Below, piece by piece: positions 1-12,450 of a stretch of DNA of 64,000 nt. Where the stretch lies: NCBI GenBank assembly GCA_040954595.2, contig CM082590.2, positions 1,984,001 through 2,048,000 on the forward strand, given 5' to 3'. Numbering within the stretch: the stretch's first letter is position 1; every line of letters begins with the position of its first letter. Both the position numbers and the translations under genes were made by a program. Source of the DNA: Balanoglossus misakiensis (Eukaryota > Hemichordata). A model generated the notes under the pieces. It made no database searches and was not told where the DNA came from. It was given only the letters and a program-made list of their open reading frames with translations.

Positions 1-2196
1 AGTCCTGATTGTGTTCACACGAGTTTTATTGCTGCCAGGACATAACCCAAATATTTTTATAATTTTGGCAATGACCCTTGATCTTCTTGGATATGTCTCT
101 TGTTAAAAAGCACAACCGTCATGATTTTGTTCACATGAGTTTTATTGCTGCCAGGACATAACCCAAATATTTTGATAATTTTGGCAATGACCCTTGATCT
201 ACTTGGATATGTCTCTTGTTAAAAAGCACAACAGTCAGGATTTTGTTCACATGAGTTTTATTGCTTCCAGGACATAACCAAAATATTTTGATAATTTTGG
301 CAATGACTCTTGATGTACTTTGATATGTATCTTGTTAAAAAGCACAACAGTCTTGATTTTGTTAACATGTGTTTTATCGCTGCCAGGACATAACCAATAT
401 ATTTTTATAATTTTGGCAATGACTCTTGATCTACTTGGATATGTCTCTTGTTAAAAAGCACAACAGTCTTGAATTTGTTCGCATGAGTTTTATCGCTGCC
501 AGGACATAACCCAAATATATTTAAGCAATAAAACACCCCAAGCCATGGTATACCACGAGATTTTGACCAGTTCACGACATATACGCACGAGCGATAGCGA
601 GTGCGTATATGCGCATAACCCAAATATTTTGATAATTTTGGCAATGACCCTTGATCTACTTGGATATGTCTATTGTTAAAAAGCACAACAGTCATGATTT
701 TGTTCATATGAGTTTTATTGCTGCCAGGACATAACCCAAATATTTTGATAATTTTGGCAATGACCCTTGATCTACTTGGATATGTCTCTTGTTAAAAAGC
801 ACAACAGTCAGGATTTTGTTCACATGAGTTTTATTGCTTCCAGGACATAACCAAAATATTTTGATAATTTTGGCAATGACTCTTGATCTACATTGATATG
901 TCTCTTGTTAAAAAGCACAACAGTCAGGATTTTGTTCACATGAGTACTATTGCTGGCAGGACATAACCAAAATATTTTGATAATTTTGGCAATGACCCTT
1001 GATCTACTTGGATATGTCTCTTGTTAAAAAGCACAACAGTCATTAGTGTTCACAAGAGTTTTATCGCTGCCAGGACATAACCCAAATATTTTTATAATTT
1101 TGGCAATGACCCTTGATCTTCTTGGATATGTCTCTTGTTAAAAAGCACATCAGTCATGATTTTGTTCACATGAGTACTACTGCTGCCGGGACATAACCCG
1201 AATATTTTGATAATTTTGGCAATGACCCTTGATCTACTTGGATATGTCTATTGTTAAAAAGCACAACAGTCATGATTTTGTTCATATGAGTTTTATTGCT
1301 GCCAGGACATAACCCAAATATTTTGATAATTTTGGCAATGACCCTTGATCTACTTGGATATGTCTCTTGTTAAAAAGCACAACAGTCAGGATTTTGTTCA
1401 CATGAGTTTTATTGCTTCCAGGACATAACCAAAATATTTTGATAATTTTGGCAATGACTCTTGATCTACATTGATATGTCTCTTGTTAAAAAGCACAACA
1501 GTCAGGATTTTGTTCACATGAGTACTATTGCTGGCAGGACATAACCAAAATATTTTGATAATTTTGGCAACGACCCTTGATCTACTTGGATATGTCTCTT
1601 GTTAAAAAGCACAACAGTCATTAGTGTTCACAAGAGTTTTATCGCTGCCAGGACATAACCCAAATATTTTTATAATTTTGGCAATGACCCATGATCTTCT
1701 TGGATATGTCTCTTGTTAAAAAGCACAACAGTCATGATTGTGTTCACATAAATTCTATTGCTGTCAGGACATAACCCAAATATTTTGATAATTTTGGCAA
1801 TGACTCTTGATCTACTTGGACATGTCTCTTGTTAAAAAGCACAACAGTCTTGATTTTGTTCACATGAGTTTTATCGATGCCAGGACATAACCCAAATATT
1901 TTGATAATTATGGCAATGACCCTTGATCTACTTGGATATGTCTCTTGTTAAAAAGCACAACAGTCATGATTGTGTTCACACGAGTTTTATTGCTGCCAGG
2001 ACATAACCCAAATTTTTTGATAATTTTGGCAATGACCCTTGATCTACTTGGATATGTCTTTTGTTAAAATGCACAACATACATGATTTTGTTCACATGAA
2101 TTCTATTGCTGTCAGGACATAACCCAAATATTTTGATAATTTTGGCAATGACCCTTGATCTACTTGGATATGTCTCTTGTTAAATGCACAACAGAC
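1..2196. repeat. 116-bp satellite array, block 1
   Basis: Tandem monomers recur every 116 bp; for example the TTCACA word falls at 14, 130 and 246. Each monomer has the same order of words: TTGTTCACATGAG, ATTGCTGCCAGGACATAACC, ATTTTGATAATTTTGGCAAT, CTTGATCTACTTGGATATG, CTCTTGTTAAAAAGCACAAC. About 18 monomers are present and they differ at scattered positions. A five-monomer period (~580 bp) is visible: the variant GTCTATTGTT near 668 recurs near 1,246. The array runs off the left edge of the window. I see no gene in it. Confidence 0.97.
519..611. other. ~93-bp insertion with an 11-bp stem hairpin inside a satellite monomer
   Basis: A foreign, less AT-rich segment interrupts the monomer beginning near 480. 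Its right end folds into a hairpin with perfect 11-bp arms, CATATACGCAC (578-588) and GTGCGTATATG (601-611), and a 12-base loop. The satellite words CATAACCCAAATAT occur on both sides of the insert (from about 505 and again from 613), consistent with a ~14-bp duplication of target sequence. It could be a fragment of a foldback or other small transposon, or filler DNA from a repair event. I do not recognise the family. Confidence 0.6.
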
Positions 2197-4533
2197 ATAA
2201 TAATAATAATAATGGTTTATTCTCATAATCAAATCAAACAAACATAATGCAAGTGAAAATAACTGAAAATAAATAACTCTTTTGTTTACAATGAGAAAAG
2301 GACTGAAAAATAGTTGCCATAGGCACTAATCAAGTTCAGTCCCAAGTCAAGTGATGAGGTTTTACAGTTTGTAAAAAATGGCGACTATTCCGACAGAAAT
2401 TTCAAAAGGTTATAATACCAGGCACAAGGCATAAGGAAAGAAAAAGAAAATACATTAAGAGACAACAAAACTACATCTCCAATAAATAATTTTTAAGCTC
2501 TATTTTGAAACGATTTCTGGAAGTGATTTGTTTGAGATCCTCAGGAATAACTGTTCCATACCTCAGGAACAACAAATTTGATAGAAGTTTGGCCCAAATT
2601 GCTTAGGAATTTAGGGGGGGTGAAGAATATTTTTTTCTTTGGACCGAGTACTGTAGGTATGATCAATTTGCGAAAAATATGTTTTGAAATTCATGGGAAG
2701 TTTATCATGTAGAACATCGTAAACAAAGATGGCAACCTGAAGCTTATATTGTTTGTAAACATCTAGAACTCTAAGTTTCTTAAATAAAGGGGAAGTATGG
2801 GCGTAATACTGCTCCCCGATATGATGCGCACAATTCTTTTTTGAATGACAAAAATATCTGATAAATATGACTTGTAAGTAGATCCCCAAACCTCTAAACC
2901 AAAAGAGATGTGAGGTAAAACAAAAGCATTGTACAACATTAAAAGTAATGTTTGAGAAACCATACACCTCAGTTTATAAAAAATTCCAGTTAGTTTACAA
3001 ATTTATTTTTCAATTCCATGATATGTTCTTTCCAATGCAACTGGTTGTCCATTTTGATTCCAACAAATGATGTACAATCTACTTCTTTTAATACAGTATC
3101 TTTTAAATAAAGTAAACCTTCAATTTCACAAGACCTTCGTTTGCTACCTATGATCATATAGACTGTTTTAGCAGCATTTATAGTTAGTTTGTAACAGTCA
3201 CACCAATTTGTCACCTTCTGGAATTCTAAATTAACTTTGTTAATAGAAAACGTATTTAAATTCTTGTGAATGGAGTGAAACAGGTTAGAGTCATCTGCAT
3301 ACAGTCTAAAATTAAAAAAAATCAGTACAACTTGGTAAGTCATTGATGTATATTAAAAATAATGTGGGGCCAAGTATTGAGCCATGCGGCACACCACACT
3401 TAATCTCATGTTTCTGTGATTCATTGTTGTCAATTGTGACATACTGGCTTCTTGAGTTCAAATAGCTTTTAAACCATAACAAAGGCAACCCCCTAACACC
3501 ATAGTATACCAATTTAGAAAACAAAATGGCATGGTTAACCGTATCAAAATCTTTAGAAAAATCTATGAATAAGCCAAGAGATGAGTTACCATTATCAATG
3601 TCATCAAGCAAACATTGAGTGAGACTTAGTAAGGAAATTTTACAACTGTGTTTCTTCCTAAATCCATATTGGTGTTCATACAAAATGTTAAAATTATCTA
3701 GAAAATTTACAATACGTGAATTTACAACTTTTTCTAAAATTTTACTCAGTACTGGCAATATGGAAATTGGTCTGTAATTACCAATATCATTAACATTTCC
3801 CTTTTTGTATAAAGGCAGTACACGTGCAACCTTCATGGGGTTAGGAAATTGACCAGTGGTGAAAGAAAGGTTAAAAATATAACAAAGTGGAATGCAGATG
3901 TATGTATTAGCTGCTATTACAAGTCGACACGGAATATTGTCCCAACCGGTTGCCTTGCGAATGTCCAGGCTAAAAATTAAATTCTCAATTTCCTTTAAAG
4001 TTACTGGCTGAAGAAAAAAGGAACTACAAGTACTGTTTTGCAAAAAAGTATTAAAAGTAACATTGCTTTGAGGAGAAATTTGATTGGCTAGATTTTCACC
4101 TATGTTAACAAAGTAAGTGTTGAGATCTTCTACAATGTCATTGATTTCTGAATGAACCTCTTTAGTACCCATACAATCCACTTCCAAATGGTCTGGAAGT
4201 ATCATTTTTCTATGTTTAGCTTTGCCAATTAAACCATTAATAACTTCCCAAGTTTATTTTAATTTTCCATTATTTTCGGAGAATAAATGTGTATAGTACT
4301 GTTTTTTAGCCTTTCTCAAAACGCCTGTCAGGATATTCCTATATCTCTTATAATAGCTTAAAGCTGTTTCATTAAAAGAGAATTTTTGCAAATTTCCAAA
4401 AAGAATATGTTTTTTCCTAATTGACTTTTTAATTGCACTTGTGATCCAGGGTTTGTCCTGTTTTTTTCTCATGCTGATTTGTTTACGTACTAAAGGAGCT
4501 TGTTTGTTGCAAACAGTAAGAAAAGTACTAATA
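2197..4533 (-). mobile_element. Non-LTR retrotransposon fragment, copy 1 (5'-truncated, CR1/Jockey-like group)
   Basis: A 2.34-kb insertion in the 116-bp satellite, transcribed on the minus strand. It ends at its 3' side (low coordinates) in an (ATT)n-type microsatellite tail at 2197-2213, typical of the CR1/L2/I group. At its 5' side it stops inside the linker between endonuclease and reverse transcriptase, and satellite resumes exactly at 4534. No endonuclease domain is present, so the copy is 5'-truncated, as expected of target-primed reverse transcription. Clade assignment within the group is inference. Confidence 0.85.
2611..4532 (-). pseudogene. Reverse transcriptase ORF2 remnant, copy 1
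   Basis: The minus strand encodes, in order, a basic linker containing KPWIT; reverse transcriptase motifs KATGWDNIP, NYRPIS and QYGFR; domain A FIDFSKDFD with its catalytic Asp; GVPHGSILGP; then YADD and the thumb-like region with LPHISFGLEVWG and QKRIVRII. The reading frame is broken. There is an in-frame TAA at 4254-4256 between linker and fingers. A frameshift at about 3300-3315 separates YINDLP from YADD, and further frame changes near 2965-2990 and 2763-2800 split the C-terminal part. The usual SKAFD reads SKDFD, and GVPQG reads GVPHG. Family knowledge says an active ORF2 would also need an N-terminal endonuclease. The first few codons at the 5' edge are satellite sequence. It cannot make a working enzyme. 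Confidence 0.88.
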
Positions 4534-6154
4534 ATGATTTTGTTCACATGAATTATATTGCTGTCAGGACATAACCCAAATATTTTGATAATTTTGGCAA
4601 TGACCCTTGATCTACTTGGATATGTCTCTTGTTAAAAGCACAACAGTCATGATTTTGTTCACATGAGTTTTATTGCTTCCAGGACATAACCCAAATAGTT
4701 TGATAATTTTGGCAATGACCCTTGATCTACTTGGATATGTCGCTAGTTAAAAAGCACAACAGTCATGATTTTGTTGACATGAGTTTTATTGCTGCCAGGA
4801 CATAACCCAAATAATTTGATAATTTTGGCAATGACTCTTGATCTACTTGGATATGTCTCTTGTTAAAAAGCACATCAGTCATGATTTTGTTCACATGAGT
4901 ACTACTGCTGCCGGGACATAACCCAAATATTTTGATAATTTTGGCAATGACTCTTGATCTACTTGGATATGTCTCTTGTTAACAATCACAACAGTCTTGA
5001 TTTTGTTCACATGAGTTTTATCGCTACCAGGACATAACCCAAATATTTTCATCATTTTGGCAATGACCCTTAATCTACTTGGATATGTCTCTTGTTAGAA
5101 TGCACAACAGTCATGATTTTGTTCACATGAGTTTAATTGCTGCCAGGACATTACCCAAATATTTTGATAACTTTGGCAATCACCCTTGATCTACTTGGAT
5201 ATGTCTCTTGTTAAAAGGCACAACAGTCATGATTTGTTCACATGAGTTTTATTGCTGCCAGGCCATAACTCAAATATTTTGAAATTTTTGGCACTGACTC
5301 TTGATCTACTTGGATATGTCTCTTGTTAAAAAGCACAACAGTCATGATTTTGTTCACATGAGTACTATTGCTGCCAGGACATAACCCAAATATTTTGATA
5401 ATTTTGGCAATGACCCTTGATCTACTTGGATATGTCTCTGTTTAATAAGCACATCAGTCATGATTTTGTTAACATGAGTTTTATTGCTGCCAGGACATAA
5501 CCCAAATATTTTTATAATTTTGGCCATGGCCCTTGATCTTCTTGGATATGTGTCTTGATAAAAAGCACAACAGTCATGATTGTGTTCAAATGAGTTTTAT
5601 TGCTGCCAGGACATAACCCAAATATTTTGATAATTTTGGCAATGACTCTTGATCTACTTGGATATATCTCTTGTTAAAAAGCACAACAGTCATGATTGTG
5701 TTCACACGAGTTTTATTGCTGCCAGGACATAACCCAAATTTTTTGATAATTTTGGCAATGACTCTTGATCTACTTGGACATGTCTCTTGTTAAAAAGCAC
5801 AACAGTCTTGATTTTGTTCACATGAGTTTTATCGATGCCAGGACATAACCCAAATATTTTGATAATTATGGCAATGACCCTTGATCTACTTGGATATGTC
5901 TCTTGTTAAAAAGCACAACAGTCATGATTGTGTTCACACGAGTTTTATTGCTGCCAGGACATAACCCAAATTTTTTGATAATTTTGGCAATGACCCTTGA
6001 TCTACTTGGATATGTCTTTTGTTAAAATGCACAACATACATGATTTTGTTCACATGAATTCTATTGCTGTCAGGACATAACCCAAATATTTTGATAATTT
6101 TGGCAATGACCCTTGATCTACTTGGATATGTCTCTTGTTAAATGCACAACAGAC
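4534..6154. repeat. 116-bp satellite array, block 2 (14 monomers between retroelement copies)
   Basis: About 1.62 kb of the same 116-bp monomers. It is the spacer part of the 3,958-bp compound unit and is repeated almost base for base at 8492-10112. The monomer variants, such as GTCGCTAGTTAAAAAG near 4740 and TCTCTGTTTAATAAG near 5435, recur in the same order in the next spacer. No gene seen. Confidence 0.96.
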
Positions 6155-8491
6155 ATAATAATAATAATAATGGTTTATTCTCATAATCAAATCAAACAAA
6201 CATAATGCAAGTGAAAATAACTGAAAATAAATAACTCTTTTGTTTACAATGAGAAAAGGACTGAAAAATAGTTGCCATAGGCACTAATCAAGTTCAGTCC
6301 CAAGTCAAGTGATGAGGTTTTACAGTTTGTAAAAAATGGCGACTATTCCGACAGAAATTTCAAAAGGTTATAATACCAGGCACAAGGCATAAGGAAAGAA
6401 AAAGAAAATACATTAAGAGACAACAAAACTACATCTCCAATAAATAATTTTTAAGCTCTATTTTGAAACGATTTCTGGAAGTGATTTGTTTGAGATCCTC
6501 AGGAATAACTGTTCCATACCTCAGGAACAACAAATTTGATAGAAGTTTGGCCCAAATTGCTTCGGAATTTAGGGGGGGTGAAGAATATTTTTTTCTTTGG
6601 ACCGAGTACTGTAGGTATGATCAATTTGCGAAAAATATGTTTTGAAATTCATGGGAAGTTTATCATGTAGAACATCGTAAACAAAGATGGCAACCTGAAG
6701 CTTATATTGTTTGTAAACATCTAGAACTCTAAGTTTCTTAAATAAAGGGGAAGTATGGGCGTAATACTGCTCCCCGATATGATGCGCACAATTCTTTTTT
6801 GAATGACAAAAATATCTGATAAATATGACTTGTAAGTAGATCCCCAAACCTCTAAACCAAAAGAGATGTGAGGTAAAACAAAAGCATTGTACAACATTAA
6901 AAGTACTGTTTGAGAAACCATACACCTCAGTTTATAAAAAATTCCAGTTAGTTTACAAATTTATTTTTCAATTCCATGATATGTTCTTTCCAATGCAACT
7001 GGTTGTCCATTTTGATTCCAACAAATGATGTACAATCTACTTCTTTTAATACAGTATCTTTTAAATAAAGTAAACCTTCAATTTCACAAGACCTTCGTTT
7101 GCTACCTATTATCATATAGACTGTTTTAGCAGCATTTATAGTTAGTTTGTAACAGTCACACCAATTTGTCACCTTCTGGAATTCTAAATTAACTTCGTTA
7201 ATAGAAAACGTATTTAAATTCTTGTGAATGGAGTGAAACAGGTTAGAGTCATCTGCATACAGTCTAAAATTTAAAAAAATCAGTACAACTTGGTAAGTCA
7301 TTGATGTATATTAAAAATAATGTGGGGCCAAGTATTGAGCCATGCGGCACACCACACTTAATCTCATGTTTCTGTGATTCATTGTTGTCAATTGTGACAT
7401 ACTGGCTTCTTGAGTTCAAATAGCTTTTAAACCATAACAAAGGCAACCCCCTAACACCATAGTATACCAATTTAGAAAACAAAATGGCATGGTTAACCGT
7501 ATCAAAATCTTTAGAAAAATCTATGAATAAGCCAAGAGATGAGTTACCATTATCAATGTCATCAAGCAAACATTGAGTGAGACTTAGTAAGGAAATTTTA
7601 CAACTGTGTTTCTTCCTAAATCCATATTGGTGTTCATACAAAATGTTAAAATTATCTAGAAAATTTACAATACGTGAATTTACAACTTTTTCTAAAATTT
7701 TACTCAGTACTGGCAATATGGAAATTGGTCTGTAATTACCAATATCATTAACATTTCCCTTTTTGTATAAAGGCAGTACACGTGCAACCTTCATGGGGTT
7801 AGGAAATTGACCAGTGGTGAAAGAAAGGTTAAAAATATAACAAAGTGGAATGCAGATGTATGTATTAGCTGCTATTACAAGTCGACACGGAATATTGTCC
7901 CAACCGGTTGCCTTGCGAATGTCCAGGCTAAAAATTAAATTCTCAATTTCCTTTAAAGTTACTGGCTGAAGAAAAAAGGAACTACAAGTACTGTTTTGCA
8001 AAAAAGTATTAAAAGTAACATTGCTTTGAGGAGAAATTTGATTGGCTAGATTTTCACCTATGTTAACAAAGTAAGTGTTGAGATCTTCTACAATGTCATT
8101 GATTTCTGAATGAACCTCTTTAGTACCCATACAATCCACTTCCAAATGGTCTGGAAGTATCATTTTTCTATGTTTAGCTTTGCCAATTAAACCATTAATA
8201 ACTTCCCAAGTTTATTTTAATTTTCCATTATTTTCGGAGAATAAATGTGTATAGTACTGTTTTTTAGCCTTTCTCAAAACGCCTGTCAGGATATTCCTAT
8301 ATCTCTTATAATAGCTTAAAGCTGTTTCATTAAAAGAGAATTTTTGCAAATTTCCAAAAAGAATATGTTTTTTCCTAATTGACTTTTTAATTGCACTTGT
8401 GATCCAGGGTTTGTCCTGTTTTTTTCTCATGCTGATTTGTTTACGTACTAAAGGAGCTTGTTTGTTGCAAACAGTAAGAAAAGTACTAATA
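6155..8491 (-). mobile_element. Non-LTR retrotransposon fragment, copy 2
   Basis: A near-identical copy of the element at 2197-4533, offset by exactly 3,958 bp, with the same (ATT)n tail, the same 5' truncation point and the same satellite junction bases. It differs from copy 1 by only a handful of substitutions that I can see, for example near 6560, 6905, 7110 and 7195. Because the junctions are identical, the copy arose by duplication of an already inserted element, not by a new retrotransposition. Confidence 0.87.
6569..8490 (-). pseudogene. Reverse transcriptase ORF2 remnant, copy 2
   Basis: Same domain order and same lesions as copy 1. The in-frame TAA sits after the linker at 8212-8214, and the frameshift between the INDLP segment and YADD lies near 7265-7275. 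The central open stretch (7264-8163, 299 codons) carries the fingers and palm up to INDLPS. In this copy the T/A run before YADD reads slightly differently from copy 1, but the frame is still lost. Shared lesions show that the element was already dead before amplification. Confidence 0.88.
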
Positions 8492-10112
8492 ATGATTTTG
8501 TTCACATGAATTATATTGCTGTCAGGACATAACCCAAATATTTTGATAATTTTGGCAATGACCCTTGATCTACTTGGATATGTCTCTTGTTAAAAGCACA
8601 ACAGTCATGATTTTGTTCACATGAGTTTTATTGCTTCCAGGACATAACCCAAATAGTTTGATAATTTTGGCAATGACCCTTGATCTACTTGGATATGTCG
8701 CTAGTTAAAAAGCACAACAGTCATGATTTTGTTGACATGAGTTTTATTGCTGCCAGGACATAACCCAAATAATTTGATAATTTTGGCAATGACTCTTGAT
8801 CTACTTGGATATGTCTCTTGTTAAAAAGCACATCAGTCATGATTTTGTTCACATGAGTACTACTGCTGCCGGGACATAACCCAAATATTTTGATAATTTT
8901 GGCAATGACTCTTGATCTACTTGGATATGTCTCTTGTTAACAATCACAACAGTCTTGATTTTGTTCACATGAGTTTTATCGCTACCAGGACATAACCCAA
9001 ATATTTTCATCATTTTGGCAATGACCCTTAATCTACTTGGATATGTCTCTTGTTAGAATGCACAACAGTCATGATTTTGTTCACATGAGTTTAATTGCTG
9101 CCAGGACATTACCCAAATATTTTGATAACTTTGGCAATCACCCTTGATCTACTTGGATATGTCTCTTGTTAAAAGGCACAACAGTCATGATTTGTTCACA
9201 TGAGTTTTATTGCTGCCAGGCCATAACTCAAATATTTTGAAATTTTTGGCACTGACTCTTGATCTACTTGGATATGTCTCTTGTTAAAAAGCACAACAGT
9301 CATGATTTTGTTCACATGAGTACTATTGCTGCCAGGACATAACCCAAATATTTTGATAATTTTGGCAATGACCCTTGATCTACTTGGATATGTCTCTGTT
9401 TAATAAGCACATCAGTCATGATTTTGTTAACATGAGTTTTATTGCTGCCAGGACATAACCCAAATATTTTTATAATTTTGGCCATGGCCCTTGATCTTCT
9501 TGGATATGTGTCTTGATAAAAAGCACAACAGTCATGATTGTGTTCAAATGAGTTTTATTGCTGCCAGGACTTAACCCAAATATTTTGATAATTTTGGCAA
9601 TGACTCTTGATCTACTTGGATATATCTCTTGTTAAAAAGCACAACAGTCATGATTGTGTTCACACGAGTTTTATTGCTGCCAGGACATAACCCAAATTTT
9701 TTGATAATTTTGGCAATGACTCTTGATCTACTTGGACATGTCTCTTGTTAAAAAGCACAACAGTCTTGATTTTGTTCACATGAGTTTTATCGATGCCAGG
9801 ACATAACCCAAATATTTTGATAATTATGGCAATGACCCTTGATCTACTTGGATATGTCTCTTGTTAAAAAGCACAACAGTCATGATTGTGTTCACACGAG
9901 TTTTATTGCTGCCAGGACATAACCCAAATTTTTTGATAATTTTGGCAATGACCCTTGATCTACTTGGATATGTCTTTTGTTAAAATGCACAACATACATG
10001 ATTTTGTTCACATGAATTCTATTGCTGTCAGGACATAACCCAAATATTTTGATAATTTTGGCAATGACCCTTGATCTACTTGGATATGTCTCTTGTTAAA
10101 TGCACAACAGAC
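8492..10112. repeat. 116-bp satellite array, block 3
   Basis: The spacer between retroelement copies 2 and 3, matching 4534-6154 at an offset of 3,958 with very few changes; for example the GGACATAACCC word near 5610 reads GGACTTAACCC near 9568. Fourteen monomers. No gene seen. Confidence 0.96.
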
Positions 10113-12450
10113 ATAATAATAATAATAATGGTTTATTCTCATAATCAAATCAAACAAACATAATGCAAGTGAAAATAACTGAAAATAAATAACTCTTTTG
10201 TTTACAATGAGAAAAGGACTGAAAAATAGTTGCCATAGGCACTAATCAAGTTCAGTCCCAAGTCAAGTGATGAGGTTTTACAGTTTGTAAAAAATGGCGA
10301 CTATTCCGACAGAAATTTCAAAAGGTTATAATACCAGGCACAAGGCATAAGGAAAGAAAAAGAAAATACATTAAGAGACAACAAAACTACATCTCCAATA
10401 AATAATTTTTAAGCTCTATTTTGAAACGATTTCTGGAAGTGATTTGTTTGAGATCCTCAGGAATAACTGTTCCATACCTCAGGAACAACAAATTTGATAG
10501 AAGTTTGGCCCAAATTGCTTCGGAATTTAGGGGGGGTGAAGAATATTTTTTTCTTTGGACCGAGTACTGTAGGTATGATCAATTTGCGAAAAATATGTTT
10601 TGAAATTCATGGGAAGTTTATCATGTAGAACATCGTAAACAAAGATGGCAACCTGAAGCTTATATTGTTTGTAAACATCTAGAACTCTAAGTTTCTTAAA
10701 TAAAGGGGAAGTATGGGCGTAATACTGCTCCCCGATATGATGCGCACAATTCTTTTTTGAATGACAAAAATATCTGATAAATATGACTTGTAAGTAGATC
10801 CCCAAACCTCTAAACCAAAAGAGATGTGAGGTAAAACAAAAGCATTGTACAACATTAAAAGTACTGTTTGAGAAACCATACACCTCAGTTTATAAAAAAT
10901 TCCAGTTAGTTTACAAATTTATTTTTCAATTCCATGATATGTTCTTTCCAATGCAACTGGTTGTCCATTTTGATTCCAACAAATGATGTACAATCTACTT
11001 CTTTTAATACAGTATCTTTTAAATAAAGTAAACCTTCAATTTCACAAGACCTTCGTTTGCTACCTATTATCATATAGACTGTTTTAGCAGCATTTATAGT
11101 TAGTTTGTAACAGTCACACCAATTTGTCACCTTCTGGAATTCTAAATTAACTTCGTTAATAGAAAACGTATTTAAATTCTTGTGAATGGAGTGAAACAGG
11201 TTAGAGTCATCTGCATACAGTCTAAAATTTAAAAAAATCAGTACAACTTGGTAAGTCATTGATGTATATTAAAAATAATGTGGGGCCAAGTATTGAGCCA
11301 TGCGGCATACCACACTTAATCTCATGTTTCTGTGATTCATTGTTGTCAATTGTGACATACTGGCTTCTTGAGTTCAAATAGCTTTTAAGCCATAACAAAG
11401 GCAACCCCCTAACACCATAGTATACCAATTTAGAAAACAAAATGGCATGGTTAACCGTATCAAAATCTTTAGAAAAATCTATGAATAAGCCAAGAGATGA
11501 GTTACCATTATCAATGTCATCAAGCAAACATTGAGTGAGACTTAGTAAGGAAATTTTACAACTGTGTTTCTTCCTAAATCCATATTGGTGTTCATACAAA
11601 ATGTTAAAATTATCTAGAAAATTTACAATACGTGAATTTACAACTTTTTCTAAAATTTTACTCAGTACTGGCAATATGGAAATTGGTCTGTAATTACCAA
11701 TATCATTAACATTTCCCTTTTTGTATAAAGGCAGTACACGTGCAACCTTCATGGGGTTAGGAAATTGACCAGTGGTGAAAGAAAGGTTAAAAATATAACA
11801 AAGTGGAATGCAGATGTATGTATTAGCTGCTATTACAAGTCGACACGGAATATTGTCCCAACCGGTTGCCTTGCGAATGTCCAGGCTAAAAATTAAATTC
11901 TCAATTTCCTTTAAAGTTACTGGCTGAAGAAAAAAGGAACTACAAGTACTGTTTTGCAAAAAAAGTATTAAAAGTAACATTGCTTTGAGGAGAAATTTGA
12001 TTGGCTAGATTTTCACCTATGTTAACAAAGTAAGTGTTGAGATCTTCTACAATGTCATTGATGTCTGAATGAACCTCTTTAGTACCCATACAATCCACTT
12101 CCAAATGGTCTGGAAGTATCATTTTTCTATGTTTAGCTTTGCCAATTAAACCATTAATAGATTCCCAAGTTTATTTTAATTTTCCATTATTTTCGGAGAA
12201 TAAATGTGTATAGTACTGTTTTTTAGCCTTTCTCAAAACGCCTGTCAGGATATTCCTATATCTCTTATAATAGCTTAAAGCTGTTTCATTAAAAGAGAAT
12301 TTTTGCAAATTTCCAAAAAGATTATGTTTTTTCCTAATTGACTTTTTAATTGCACTTGTGATCCAGGGTTTGTCCTGTTTTTTTCTCATGCTGATTTGTT
12401 TACGTACTAAAGGAGCTTGTTTGTTGCAAACAGTAAGAAAAGTACTAATA
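10113..12450 (-). mobile_element. Non-LTR retrotransposon fragment, copy 3
   Basis: The third copy of the same truncated element, offset 3,958 from copy 2, with the same tail and junctions. It has a few private changes: an extra A in the A-run near 11,955 and substitutions near 11,305, 11,390, 12,063, 12,160 and 12,320. The satellite that follows matches the other spacers for about 500 bp and then departs, so this is the right-hand end of the compound array. Confidence 0.87.
10527..12449 (-). pseudogene. Reverse transcriptase ORF2 remnant, copy 3 with an extra frameshift
   Basis: Shares the lesions of copies 1 and 2 and adds one: a single inserted A at about 11,955-11,960. This splits the fingers region into a short N-terminal piece (11,940-12,122) and the main palm piece (11,222-11,980). 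The GVPHG motif is further changed to GMPHG here. The decay is private to this copy, so it post-dates the tandem amplification. Confidence 0.87.

Noticed and set aside
6463-6645. 60-codon plus-strand frame inside retroelement copies (also at 10,421)
   Set aside because: It is antisense to the reverse transcriptase remnant and absent in copy 1 because of one substitution.
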